DNA from: Nitrospira sp.
GTDB lineage: Bacteria > Nitrospirota > Nitrospiria > Nitrospirales > Nitrospiraceae
Direction: 5' to 3'
Assembly (NCBI GenBank): GCA_024331125.1
Contig: JANDJI010000001.1
Span: forward strand, 218,001-282,000
DNA: 64,000 nucleotides
Position 1 is the stretch's first letter; each line of letters starts with the position of its first letter. The position numbers were made by a program, and so were the translations under genes. Below the pieces are notes generated by a model. It ran no database searches. It was not told the DNA's origin and saw nothing but the letters and a program-made list of their open reading frames with translations. Shown here one piece after another: positions 25,378 through 34,145 of this stretch.

Positions 25378-27066
25378 ATGATGGCGCCCATGACCAACGC
25401 CGCCAAGCTCCGAGCCGCCCTCAAACGACCCGGCGCCCTGAAAATCGTCGGCGCCCACGACGCGCTGAGCGCCCGCCTTATCGAACGCGCGGGCTTCGAC
25501 GGCGTCTGGGTCGGCGGGTTCGCCGTGTCGGCCTCGCTGAAGTGCATTCCGGACGCCAGCTTCATCGATTCGAGCGAGCAGCTCGCCATTGAGCGCAACA
25601 TCGTCGAGGCGGTCGGCATCCCCGTCATCGCCGATTGCGACACCGGCTATGGAAACGCGCTGAACGTCATGCGGACCGTCAACGACCGCGAGCGGGCCGG
25701 CGTCGCCGGCATCTGCATAGAGGACAACGTCTACCCCAAACGATGCAGTTTCTACGCGGGCGTTCGCCGGGAGCTGATTCCCATCGAGGAGCATTGCAGC
25801 AAGATCAGGGCGGCGAAAGCGGCGCAGATGTTCCCCGACTTCGTGGTCATCGCGAGAACGGAAGCGTTGATCGCGGGGTGGGGACAGGCGGAGGCGCTGA
25901 AGCGGGCGGAAGCCTACGCCGAGGCGGGGGCCGACGCGGTGCTCATCCACTCGAAATCGAAAAAGTTCGACGAACTGCGGGCCGTCTATCGGGCCTGGTC
26001 CGGCCGCGTGCCCCTGGTCGTCGTGCCCACGATCTTCGATCAGACCACAGCGGCGGAAATGGAGGAGGCGGGCGCCAAAATCATCATCTATGCCAACCAA
26101 CCGGTGCGGGCGGCCATTCGCGCGATGCGGGACGCGCTCCGTCTCATCAAACAAGACACCCGCCCCGGAGCCGCCAACGACATCATCGTCCCGCTTCAGG
26201 AAGTGTACGATATCGTCGGCGTCCCGCAAATGGAACGGGATGAACGGGAATTCCTGCCCGTGGGCGGCGAAAAAATCACCGCCATCATCGCCGCCGCGGG
26301 GTTCGAAAAGCAGTTGCTGCCGCTGATCGAAGACAAGCCGAAGTGTTTGCTGGACATCAAAGGCAAGACGATCCTCGACCGCCAGGTGGCGGCGCTCAAC
26401 GAATGCAGCATCAAAGACATCGCGCTCGTGCGCGGGTACAAGAAAGAAGCCATCGCGTTGCCCAATATCCGCTATTACGACAACGACCGGTACGAAACCA
26501 CGGGCGAATTGTTCTCTCTGTTCTGCGCCGAAAACGAGCTGAGGGGGCGGATCATCGTCCTCTACGGCGACATCATCTTCGACACGGCCATTCTCGAGAA
26601 GCTGCTGAAGAGTCCGGCCGATATTTCCATCGTGGTGGACTTGGCCTGGTTCGACCAGCATCAGCGCCACGCTCAGGCCGCTCATCCGAACCCGGACCTC
26701 GTCTCTCTCGCCGAACCGCCGGGCAAGAGCTATCTTTCTCGGTTCATCATGTCGGAAGGAGAGCATCGCGTCGTCAAGATCGGTCGGCATGTGCCCTCGG
26801 AGGAGGCGCATGGAGAATTCATCGGCATGGCCATGTTTTCAGAAAAAGGGACGCAAGCGCTTCGCGACTGTTACCGGTCGGCGCAAGAGTCCGCCCGCTC
26901 CATCGGCTTCCACGAAGCCGCCGACCTGACCACGGCCTCGTTCACCGACATGATTCAAGAACTGATCGATCGCGGCCACCGAGTCGACGCCGTCCCGATT
27001 TTCAAGGGATGGACGGAAGTCGATTCGTTCGAGGAGTATCAGAAAGCCTGGGCCAAAATCCGATAG
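25378..27066 (+). CDS. PEP phosphomutase / nucleotidyltransferase fusion
   Basis: PEP mutase rearranges phosphoenolpyruvate to phosphonopyruvate, the entry step of nearly all phosphonate synthesis. Residues 1-290 are a PEP mutase/isocitrate lyase TIM barrel: VGAHDALSARLIERAGFDGV, metal-site DCDTGYG (86-92) and IARTEALIAGWG. The canonical EDK-x5-NS signature appears here as E115-D116-N117-x5-C123-S124, altered at two positions. Residues 298-562 are a nucleotidyltransferase-like domain with DKPKCLLDIKGKTILDRQ and a YGDIIFDT metal motif, but AAAGFEKQ replaces the GxGxR loop. ATG codons at residues 1, 2 and 5 are all possible starts. Context supports a phosphonate role. Confidence 0.88.
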   Translation: MMAPMTNAAKLRAALKRPGALKIVGAHDALSARLIERAGFDGVWVGGFAVSASLKCIPDASFIDSSEQLAIERNIVEAVGIPVIADCDTGYGNALNVMRTVNDRERAGVAGICIEDNVYPKRCSFYAGVRRELIPIEEHCSKIRAAKAAQMFPDFVVIARTEALIAGWGQAEALKRAEAYAEAGADAVLIHSKSKKFDELRAVYRAWSGRVPLVVVPTIFDQTTAAEMEEAGAKIIIYANQPVRAAIRAMRDALRLIKQDTRPGAANDIIVPLQEVYDIVGVPQMERDEREFLPVGGEKITAIIAAAGFEKQLLPLIEDKPKCLLDIKGKTILDRQVAALNECSIKDIALVRGYKKEAIALPNIRYYDNDRYETTGELFSLFCAENELRGRIIVLYGDIIFDTAILEKLLKSPADISIVVDLAWFDQHQRHAQAAHPNPDLVSLAEPPGKSYLSRFIMSEGEHRVVKIGRHVPSEEAHGEFIGMAMFSEKGTQALRDCYRSAQESARSIGFHEAADLTTASFTDMIQELIDRGHRVDAVPIFKGWTEVDSFEEYQKAWAKIR

Positions 27067-27203
27067 ATCAGCCCGTTTCCCCTGCGAATCTTCTTCTTTT
27101 TTCCCGAGCCACGGCGCGCCGCCTGCTCCGTCTCCGTGAAATCTCATTTTTCTTAGCGAAGCGGGCGCGGTGTGCTACAACAGCCTCGTATCAACGCCTG
27201 TTT

Positions 27204-27611
27204 ATGGAACGAACACGGAACGGACAAGCGATTGGAACGCGGGCGCGTGAAGACAGCCGCCACGCGGAACGGATCGCCTATACGTGCCCCGTTTCCTTTA
27301 CGGGCGAGATTCCCTCCCAACCCCATCAGGGCGAAGGCCTGACCAAGGATATCTCCGTCACCGGGCTCAAAATCGTCAGCACCAAGCCGGTCACCCGCGG
27401 AACCCTTTTGACTCTCTCTCTCTCTCTCCCGGACGGACACCCTCCGCTTCGGATTTACTCCGCTCACGTCGTCTGGGTCTCCGGCGTCCATTTTTCCGTT
27501 CGCTTCATGCACCTGAGCCGAGAGCATCGCAAACGGATCCTCTCCTTTGTCCTGCGGAATATCGGCAAAGAGGCGATGAACGATCACTGGAGCCGCTTCA
27601 GGATTGCCTGA
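27204..27611 (+). CDS. PilZ domain protein (cyclic di-GMP binding)
   Basis: PilZ domains bind cyclic di-GMP and pass the signal to motility, polysaccharide or enzyme targets. The 135-residue protein begins MERTRNGQAIG, carries the RxxxR region as R-H-A-E-R-I near residue 20, and has DISVTGLKI, the D/N-x-S-x-x-G motif; both parts contact c-di-GMP. The second half (WVSGVHFSVRFMHLS) completes the beta-barrel. It is a stand-alone PilZ protein without an output domain. The frame is open far upstream across pepM, but ATG 27204 gives a normal PilZ length. The coding sequence contains a CT-dinucleotide run of more than eight units at 27412-27428. Confidence 0.87.
   Translation: MERTRNGQAIGTRAREDSRHAERIAYTCPVSFTGEIPSQPHQGEGLTKDISVTGLKIVSTKPVTRGTLLTLSLSLPDGHPPLRIYSAHVVWVSGVHFSVRFMHLSREHRKRILSFVLRNIGKEAMNDHWSRFRIA
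27412..27428 (+). repeat. (CT)8 dinucleotide tract inside the PilZ gene
   Basis: Seventeen bases of uninterrupted CT repeat (8.5 units) encode the alternating L-S-L-S-L stretch before PDG. Addition or loss of one unit would shift the frame and truncate the PilZ domain. Confidence 0.85.
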
Positions 27612-27857
27612 TCATCTTCCCCCCTTGTAACCTCCTCGTCCGTCATCCTTCCGGCGCTTGTTCCCGCAAAGGGAGCGTGTTAGGGTACGGTGAAAGCAGC
27701 GCTTTGCTCGCCTATGTTCGCCATCGGCACCTTCGTAGACGCCTTCGCCCATCACGAGATTCCTTCGTCCGATGCCATCGGAAACCGAGCACGGGTGTGG
27801 GGTCGCTCCTCGCATCGAGCCCCTCTCTTTTTCCCTTGATATGGGCCGACGACGTTC

Positions 27858-29042
27858 ATGAACCGCCTCCTCCGACATCCGATCATTACGCTCGGCGTCA
27901 TCCTCCTCATTGCCGTGGTCGGCCTGGTCGTCTTTCGTCTGGGGACCGGCGCCGACCCCGCTCAGCGGAAAGCCTCCCGCCCTGTGGTGGGCACGATGGT
28001 CCCGATCAAAGAAGATCTTGACGTCCACCTTTCCTACACGGCCGACGTCCTGCCCAACCAGGTCGTCAACGTCTTTTCGCGCGTGGACGGATACATCGCC
28101 AAACTGCACGTGGACAAGGGTGATTTCGTGAAACGCCACCAACTGCTGATTGAAATCGACCACACCGACTATCGGCACGCCGTCGATCAAGCCAAAGCCA
28201 ATCTCGCCGCCGCAAGCGCCAAAGTCGCACAGCAACGCGCGGTGCTGCGCAACGCGACGCTCACGCTCGATCGCATGAAAGCCTTGATCCAGGACCAATT
28301 CGTCTCGCAACAGGACCTCGATACCGCACAGGTGAACGTTGACGCCGCGGCGGCGGCGCTGGAGTCCCTCCAAGCCCAGGTCAGGCAAATGGAAGTCGCC
28401 CTGGCCCAAGCGGAGACCAACTTGGCGTACTCGTACATCAGAGCCCCCTTCGCCGGCTATATCGCCGAGCGCAACCTCGACGAGGGCGCCTACGTGACCG
28501 GCACTACCGCCAGCACCTCGACCCTGTCTCGCGGCATCTTGAGTCTTCATGATATCGACACGGTGCGAGTCCTCATCGACGTGATCGAAAAAGAGGTGCC
28601 GCTGATCAGGGTCGGGCAAAAGGCCGAGCTGCGGACCGAAGCCTATCCGGAAGAGGCGTTCGAAGGAACGGTGGCGCGCGTCGCCCAGACCCTCAATCGA
28701 GCCACCCGCGCCATGCCGGTGGAGATCGACGTGGTCAACGCCGATCGCCGGCTGAAAGGCGGCATGTTCGCGCGGGTCAAGGTCCACGTCGGCACCCATC
28801 GGATGGCCGTCCAACTTCCCATCGACGCGGTGAGCAGAGTGGAAGACGCGCAATATGTCTTCATCGTACGCGACGGCCTGGCCCGTCGCACGGCCGTCGA
28901 GACCGGAGCCCGCAACGGAAACTGGATCGAGATCACCGGCGGCCTGGTCGGCGACGAAGAAGTCATCGTGTCCGGCAAGGACATCGTGCGCGACGGCGCC
29001 GCCGTGCAGACGCACCCGTTGAATCCGGTCAAAGGCGAATGA
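27858..29042 (+). CDS. RND efflux periplasmic adaptor (membrane fusion protein)
   Basis: Adaptor proteins link an inner-membrane RND pump to an outer-membrane channel. The 394-residue protein has an N-terminal membrane anchor (about residues 8-27) and a lipoyl half-motif GYIAKLHVDKGDFVKRHQLL. An alpha-helical hairpin rich in Ala, Gln and Leu follows (about 100-190), then the second lipoyl half YIRAPFAGYIAERNLDEG, and beta-barrel and membrane-proximal domains to the end. It ends 55 bp before the permease gene, the usual adaptor-then-pump order. The substrate cannot be read from sequence. Confidence 0.93.
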   Translation: MNRLLRHPIITLGVILLIAVVGLVVFRLGTGADPAQRKASRPVVGTMVPIKEDLDVHLSYTADVLPNQVVNVFSRVDGYIAKLHVDKGDFVKRHQLLIEIDHTDYRHAVDQAKANLAAASAKVAQQRAVLRNATLTLDRMKALIQDQFVSQQDLDTAQVNVDAAAAALESLQAQVRQMEVALAQAETNLAYSYIRAPFAGYIAERNLDEGAYVTGTTASTSTLSRGILSLHDIDTVRVLIDVIEKEVPLIRVGQKAELRTEAYPEEAFEGTVARVAQTLNRATRAMPVEIDVVNADRRLKGGMFARVKVHVGTHRMAVQLPIDAVSRVEDAQYVFIVRDGLARRTAVETGARNGNWIEITGGLVGDEEVIVSGKDIVRDGAAVQTHPLNPVKGE

Positions 29043-29097
29043 TGATCGACTGCTCCGAAGGAACGGCGCCCGGTTGTCCGCGCCGTAGAGCCCGGCC

Positions 29098-32000
29098 ATG
29101 TGGCTGACCCTGTTCGCGTTGCGCAACCGCATCGGCATCTTGATGCTGTCGTGCGCCATGGTCGTGCTCGGCGTCATCTCGCTGCAACGGTTGCCGATCG
29201 ATCTGTTTCCGCAAATTCAAGTCCCGGTGGCGTTCGTCGGCGTCGTCTACAAGGGCGCTCCCCCGCTCGACATCGAGCAAAGCGTCGTGTATCCCATCGA
29301 AAAGGCCGTGAGCTCGGCGTCGAACGTCGAACACGTCGAATCCTTCTCCAAACAAGGACTCGGCGCCGTGCAAATCTGGTTCAACTGGGGCGCCGACATC
29401 AACGTCGGGCAAATGGAAGTCATGCAGCGTGTCACCCAGATTCTGAGCAGTCTTCCGCCCGGCATTTTGCAGCCGTTCATCGTCAAGTTCGACGTCTCGA
29501 ACATCCCGGTCTCGCTCGTCACGATCTCCGGCGAAGACCTGGACGAACGCGCGCTCTACGATCTGGCCTATAACACCATCGCCCCGCAGATCGAGCAGAT
29601 CGCCGGCGTCGCCGCGGCCACGGTGGAGGGGGGGAAAATCCGTCAGATCAACGTCAACCTCGACCCGGCCCTCTTGGGCGCGCGCGGGCTTTCGATCCTC
29701 GACGTGGTGGCCGCCGTCAAGACGGCCAACGTGATTCTGCCGTCCGGCAACATCAAGGCCGGCAACCTGGACTACAACGTGTTCACGAATTCGCAGTTCA
29801 AGGCCGTCGAGCCGATTCAAGACGTGATCGTGAAGCTCGACGAGCGCGGGAACCCGGTCCGCATCCGCGACGTGGGCACGGTGACGGACTCATCCGACAT
29901 TCAAACCAATATCGTCCGGACGGACGGCGCCAGGTCCGTCTTTCTCCGCGTCAACAAACAGCCGCAGGCCAACACCGTCCAGGTGGTCGACTCGCTGCGA
30001 GCGGCCATCCCACGATTGATCGGCATCCCGCCGGGCGTGAAACTCGGCATCTCCTTCGATCAATCCGTCTATATTCGACAGGCCGTTCGCAATCTGATCG
30101 AGCAGGCGATGCACGGTTCGCTGTTGGCCGCAGCCGTCATTTTGATTTTCCTTCGCAACCTGACCAGCACGTTGATCATTTCCGTTTCCATCCCGCTCTC
30201 CATCCTGGTCACCCTCGTCGTGCTCGATCTGAGCGGCCAGACGCTCAACGTCTTTACGATGGGCGGCCTCGCGCTGGGAGTCGGCCGCCTCGTCGACGAC
30301 TCCATCGTCGAGCTCGAAAACATTCAACGTCACCTCAATACCGCGTCTCGGCGTTGGGACGCCGTCTTGGACGCGGCACGGGAAGTGGCGATGCCGATCT
30401 TCGCCTCGACCGTCACCACCGTCGTGGTGTTCCTTCCCGTTTTCTTTATCGTGGGCATCACCCGCCTTCTGCTGATTCCGCTCACGCTCACGATCGCCAT
30501 CGCCCTGTTTACGTCGTTCTTCATCTCCCGCACCGTCACGCCGGCGCTCTGCTACAAATTTCTCAAACCCGAAGGGGAAGCGCTTCGCGATATGCCGACG
30601 TGGGTTGCGCGGATCATGCAATGGAGCCGCGACCGCTATGTCGCCCTTGACCGAAGTTACGAAGCGTCGCTGCAATGGGTCTTGCGGCACCGCCGGCTCT
30701 TCATCTCCGCCGTGCTGGCCATCTTCGCCGGTTCCCTTGCGCTGTTGCCGAGAATCGGGACGGAATTTCTTCCGGTATCGGATGAAAGTCAGTTCCGCAT
30801 CGTGTTGCGGGCCCCCGTCGGCCAGCGCGTCGAAAAAACGGCCCGGCAGGTCGAGGAAGTCGAGCGCGTCCTCCGCGAACACATTCCTGCTCATGAGTTG
30901 CAGACGATCGTATCCAGCACGGGCGTGCTCGCGCAGGGGCGCGCGTCCCTCTTCAATCCAAACAGCGGCCCCCACACGTCATGGATCCAAGTCTATCTGT
31001 CCTCACCGGACAAGCGGACCAGAAACCAGGTGGAGATCATGAACGACGTGCGTCCGAAAGTCGCCAACCTGTTTCCCGGCGTGGCCATGTACTTCGATCC
31101 CGGCGGCCTCGTCAAACGGGTGACCAGCTTCGGTTCGCAGAAAGCCGTGGACGTCGAGATCTACGGATACGACTTCGAGCAGGCGAGAGCCGTGATCGGC
31201 CGCGTTAAGGAGATCATGGAACGGACGCCGGGCCTGGCCGACATCGAACCCAGTCGGGAAGAGAATTATCCGGAGGTCAACGTGATCGTCGATCGCGAAA
31301 AGGCGGCGCTCCTCGGCGTCACCGAAGCCGACGTGGCCAACACGGTGCTGTTTTCCTTGAACGGCAACGGACAAACCGATCCCATCATTTATACGGACCC
31401 GCAAAGCGGAAACGAGTACTTCATCAGCGCGTGGCTGGCCGAGGAGCATCGAAAAGATCTGACCGATCTGGAGAACATCCTCGTGTCCACGAAAGCAGGA
31501 CCACCCGTCCTGTTGAAGAACGTGGCGTCTCTTCGATTAAACGCCGGCCCCGTCAAGATCGACCGCAAATCGTTTCAGCGCGTGGTTCACATCACGGCGA
31601 ACCCGACGACCAGACCATTGGGAGACATCGCCGCCGATCTGGAATCGGCGTTCGCCTCCCTCCAACTGCCGGCCGGGTTCAGCGTCAAGCTGGCCGGTCA
31701 GATCGAGCAGCAGCGGGAGACCTTTCGAGGTCTCCTCTTCGCGAGCGTCCTGGCCCTCGTGCTCGTCTACATGGTCATGGCCGCGCAGTTTAAGTCGCTC
31801 GTCGATCCGTTCATCATCATGTTCTCGGTGCCAATGGGCTTTCCCGGCGTCATCCTGATATTGTTCCTGACGGAGACCACGCTTTCCACGACCTCCATGA
31901 TGGGCGTCATCATGATGCTGGGCATCGTGGTTTCCAACGGCGTGCTGCTGGTCGATTACACAAACGTGCTGCGGCGAAGGGGCCGGCCGTTGCGGGAGGC

Positions 32001-32259
32001 GGTGACCGCGGCCGCCCGGACAAGACTAAGGCCGATCCTCATGACGTCGCTCGCGACCGTGTTCGGTCTGCTCCCCATGGCGATCGGCTTCGGAACCGGA
32101 GGAGAAACGAACGCGCCGCTGGCCCGGGCGGTCGTGGGGGGATTGAGCGTCTCCACGCTCCTGACGCTGTTTCTCATTCCGACGATGTACGTGATCTTGG
32201 AAGAACGATTCCCCAGAAAAGCGGAGGACGACGAGGCGTTCTCCTCGTCGTCCGTTTAA
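29098..32259 (+). CDS. RND efflux pump permease (HAE1/AcrB-type family)
   Basis: The 1053-residue protein has RND architecture: an N-terminal helix (IGILMLSCAMVVLGVISLQRL begins it), a large periplasmic loop (about 35-340), helices 2-6, helix 7 near residue 540, a second loop, and helices 8-12 at the C-terminus. GGLALGVGRLVDDSIVELEN in helix 4 carries the adjacent Asp pair of proton-coupled RND pumps, which favours HAE-type drug or lipid efflux over heavy-metal CusA. The protein ends with a Glu/Asp and Ser-rich tail. It pairs with the adaptor just upstream. No outer-membrane TolC-type gene is adjacent, so the channel must be encoded elsewhere. Confidence 0.94.
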   Translation: MWLTLFALRNRIGILMLSCAMVVLGVISLQRLPIDLFPQIQVPVAFVGVVYKGAPPLDIEQSVVYPIEKAVSSASNVEHVESFSKQGLGAVQIWFNWGADINVGQMEVMQRVTQILSSLPPGILQPFIVKFDVSNIPVSLVTISGEDLDERALYDLAYNTIAPQIEQIAGVAAATVEGGKIRQINVNLDPALLGARGLSILDVVAAVKTANVILPSGNIKAGNLDYNVFTNSQFKAVEPIQDVIVKLDERGNPVRIRDVGTVTDSSDIQTNIVRTDGARSVFLRVNKQPQANTVQVVDSLRAAIPRLIGIPPGVKLGISFDQSVYIRQAVRNLIEQAMHGSLLAAAVILIFLRNLTSTLIISVSIPLSILVTLVVLDLSGQTLNVFTMGGLALGVGRLVDDSIVELENIQRHLNTASRRWDAVLDAAREVAMPIFASTVTTVVVFLPVFFIVGITRLLLIPLTLTIAIALFTSFFISRTVTPALCYKFLKPEGEALRDMPTWVARIMQWSRDRYVALDRSYEASLQWVLRHRRLFISAVLAIFAGSLALLPRIGTEFLPVSDESQFRIVLRAPVGQRVEKTARQVEEVERVLREHIPAHELQTIVSSTGVLAQGRASLFNPNSGPHTSWIQVYLSSPDKRTRNQVEIMNDVRPKVANLFPGVAMYFDPGGLVKRVTSFGSQKAVDVEIYGYDFEQARAVIGRVKEIMERTPGLADIEPSREENYPEVNVIVDREKAALLGVTEADVANTVLFSLNGNGQTDPIIYTDPQSGNEYFISAWLAEEHRKDLTDLENILVSTKAGPPVLLKNVASLRLNAGPVKIDRKSFQRVVHITANPTTRPLGDIAADLESAFASLQLPAGFSVKLAGQIEQQRETFRGLLFASVLALVLVYMVMAAQFKSLVDPFIIMFSVPMGFPGVILILFLTETTLSTTSMMGVIMMLGIVVSNGVLLVDYTNVLRRRGRPLREAVTAAARTRLRPILMTSLATVFGLLPMAIGFGTGGETNAPLARAVVGGLSVSTLLTLFLIPTMYVILEERFPRKAEDDEAFSSSSV
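32226..32253. terminator. Terminator-like hairpin at the end of the RND pump gene
   Basis: A perfect 11-bp stem (32226-32236 with 32243-32253) with a 6-nt loop overlaps the last codons of the pump gene and is followed by GTTTAA. The converging SCP2 gene ends 34 bp further on, so it may act in both directions. The T-tract is short, so confidence is moderate. Confidence 0.45.
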
Positions 32260-32286
32260 CACCGTCGGAGGAGCGAGCCGGGCAAT

Positions 32287-32613
32287 CTATCGCCCGATCT
32301 CCGGAAACAACGACTTCAACTGCATGGCCAGCCCGATGTCCCCGTCGATCTGAAGCCTGCCCGACATGGCGATGGCCATCCCGCTGAGCTGCCCCTTGAG
32401 CAATTTGACGCAATCGTCCGCGTCCATCGACAGCGTGACGTGCGGAGCCGGATGGCTTCCCTCTTTCACCTCGCAGGTTCCATTGCGCACAAGCAACTGA
32501 TAGCGCCCCCCCTGTGCCCCCGTCAGGTCGAACTGATAGACGGCTTCGAGTTCCTCCGCCGCCTCCTTGTCGAGCTTCGAGGGAAGCGAGTCGATGATTT
32601 CTTTAGCCGTCAT
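32287..32613 (-). CDS. SCP-2 sterol-transfer family protein
   Basis: SCP2-domain proteins form a small lipid-binding fold. The 108-residue product starts MTAKEIIDSLPSKLDKEAAE and has the family pattern VYQFDLTGAQGGRYQLLV, VTLSMDADDCVKLLKGQLSG and the C-terminal GRLQIDGDIGLAMQLKSLF. The ATG at 32613 follows GGAGGATCATC; the open frame continues upstream without family resemblance. It converges with the RND pump gene. The lipid bound and the biological role are unknown; membrane-lipid handling is plausible. Confidence 0.88.
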   Translation of the reverse strand: MTAKEIIDSLPSKLDKEAAEELEAVYQFDLTGAQGGRYQLLVRNGTCEVKEGSHPAPHVTLSMDADDCVKLLKGQLSGMAIAMSGRLQIDGDIGLAMQLKSLFPEIGR

Positions 32614-32729
32614 GATGATCCTCCGGGATTTGGCGCGAGCGAAACGGACAAATGGACGGGCTGGAGCGATGCCGCGTCCCTCTTGCGCGCTTGAGCGCGA
32701 CGTCCATCTCAGTACTACTGCGATACCGC

Positions 32730-33206
32730 TCAGTACCGCAGCGTCGCCGTCGCCGAACTGCGACGGGCGCCGAAGAATTGTTTTGAGAAGGACTCGACGA
32801 TCGCGGGATCGTATCCTTTGCAACTGAAAATGTCGAGATAGGCGTTGTTGGTATCGTTGGCGAAATGGCCGCTGATCAACGACGTGGAAATGAGCTGGAC
32901 CATGGAGTAACCGGCGACGCGCCCCTCGCCGAAATCAACGACCTGGCAGTCGCCGTGACGTTTCATGCCGATAAGATCGCACAATTCCGCGACATAGCGT
33001 TTGATATGCTCGGCGTCACGGATCAAGTCGGGTTGACAATCCTGAAGATCGACGGCGGTGCACAGTCCCCAGGCTTTTCCTTCTCCCACCATGTCTTGAA
33101 TGGAAACGGACGCGACGCCGGAAACGACAGGGGAAACATCGGATGAGGCATCGGGCGAGACCTCGGATGACGCGAGCGCGGACTCGGAACCTGACGAAAT
33201 GCGCAT
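32730..33206 (-). CDS. SpeD-family pyruvoyl decarboxylase (AdoMet decarboxylase-like)
   Basis: SpeD enzymes self-cleave at a Ser to form a pyruvoyl group and decarboxylate S-adenosylmethionine for spermidine synthesis; some relatives act on arginine or ornithine. The 158-residue product has a Ser/Ala-rich N-terminal extension of about 38 residues before VGEGKAWGL. The cleavage site reads TSL rather than ESH, yet Ser109, His114 and Cys129 keep the +5 and +15 spacing of the Ser-His-Cys set in characterised bacterial SpeD. The active-site residues therefore look intact. The ATG at 33206 follows AGGTG with an 8-base spacer. No aminopropyltransferase gene is adjacent. Confidence 0.75.
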   Translation of the reverse strand: MRISSGSESALASSEVSPDASSDVSPVVSGVASVSIQDMVGEGKAWGLCTAVDLQDCQPDLIRDAEHIKRYVAELCDLIGMKRHGDCQVVDFGEGRVAGYSMVQLISTSLISGHFANDTNNAYLDIFSCKGYDPAIVESFSKQFFGARRSSATATLRY

Positions 33207-33379
33207 AACATGTACACCTTTCTAAAAAGTTCATACGGCCTGACTCAGACACTCACTTGCCGCGTGCAACTATACCATGAATCGGCAAACGCCCGGGGCC
33301 GAACGAAAAATTATTTTGTTTCTCCTTGCTCCGCTTCGCGCAGTTGACAAGATTCTCGGCCCTTGGAGACAATGCGACC

Positions 33380-33559
33380 ATGGAAACTGCGGAAACGCTC
33401 GCCGAGACCGATCTCCCCGATCGACGATGCACCTGGTGTGGAGTTCCGATGAAAAAACGTCTGGTCGGCGGCAAGCGGTTCGTTCACTATACCTGCCCGA
33501 AGTGCATCTTTCAGCACACGATCAACCTGTCTCCCAAACTCGTAACGCCCAAGCCTTGA
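33380..33559 (+). CDS. Small zinc-ribbon protein (59 aa)
   Basis: The product METAETLAETDLPDRRCTWC... is 59 residues with two CxxC pairs, CTWC near residue 16 and CPKC near residue 38, separated by a basic stretch. This is the spacing of a small zinc ribbon. No enzyme domain is present. The frame extends 18 codons upstream, but ATG 33380 has a GGAG 12 bases before it and leaves a compact protein. The function is unknown; small zinc ribbons often bind nucleic acid or a protein partner. Confidence 0.6.
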   Translation: METAETLAETDLPDRRCTWCGVPMKKRLVGGKRFVHYTCPKCIFQHTINLSPKLVTPKP

Positions 33560-33640
33560 GGGCGACGCTGCTGACAGGGACAGTAGATCATTGCCGGCCT
33601 GTCTCCCGCTTGTACCGGCCCGACATGCAGGAGAACCGGT

Positions 33641-34003
33641 CTAGAGCTTCCCGGACGTCAAGCGGCGAATTTCTTCCATCCGGCTGCGATTCACGCCGAA
33701 ATCGCCGTACCCCGTGCGCGAGGCGGACCGAAAATGGACGGTCTTGGCGTCGTCGTCGAAAAGAAACTCCACGTCGTCGACGAACCGAAAAATCAGGCTG
33801 GTGAACTCGTAGCGCAGATAGGCCTCGTCTTCCTCCACGAGACGGGCGCGCGGCAAGGAGCGGATGATTTCTTTCAGCGTTTCTTTCGCCTCGGCCCTGG
33901 GTTTTTGATACCGAAACGGGGCGATCGCATGGCGATCATCCCGCGCCTGCGTGGACACACAGTTGGGGCTGGAGGGACAGGGAGCAAGCCGGCGCGGCGT
34001 CAT
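33641..34003 (-). CDS. DUF1499 family protein
   Basis: The 120-residue product begins MTPRRLAPCPSSPNCVSTQA, the Cys-containing opening typical of DUF1499 proteins. It continues through the RLVEEDEAYLRYEFTSLIFRFVDDVEF core and the HFRSASRTGYGDFGVNRSRMEEIR end that define the family. Family members are small and often lipoprotein-like or cytoplasmic; no function is established. It lies alone between a zinc-ribbon gene on the other strand and the DUF2914 gene, with no obvious partner. Confidence 0.85.
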   Translation of the reverse strand: MTPRRLAPCPSSPNCVSTQARDDRHAIAPFRYQKPRAEAKETLKEIIRSLPRARLVEEDEAYLRYEFTSLIFRFVDDVEFLFDDDAKTVHFRSASRTGYGDFGVNRSRMEEIRRLTSGKL

Positions 34004-34145
34004 GACGCAGGATCATAGGCGCTTCTTCAAATCTCCCGCAACTCCCTCTATCGCCTCGGCGATTGGCCGCAGTAGCCGAATTCCGGACACCCTCGGCCCA
34101 AGAGGTCGCGTGGTGACGCCGATGCATTTGATCAGTTGCGTTTGA

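Noticed and set aside
25057..26811. 584-residue open frame antisense to the PEP mutase gene
   Set aside because: Composition is the His/Asp/Arg-rich shadow typical of high-GC antisense frames; the plus-strand frame has clear family motifs.
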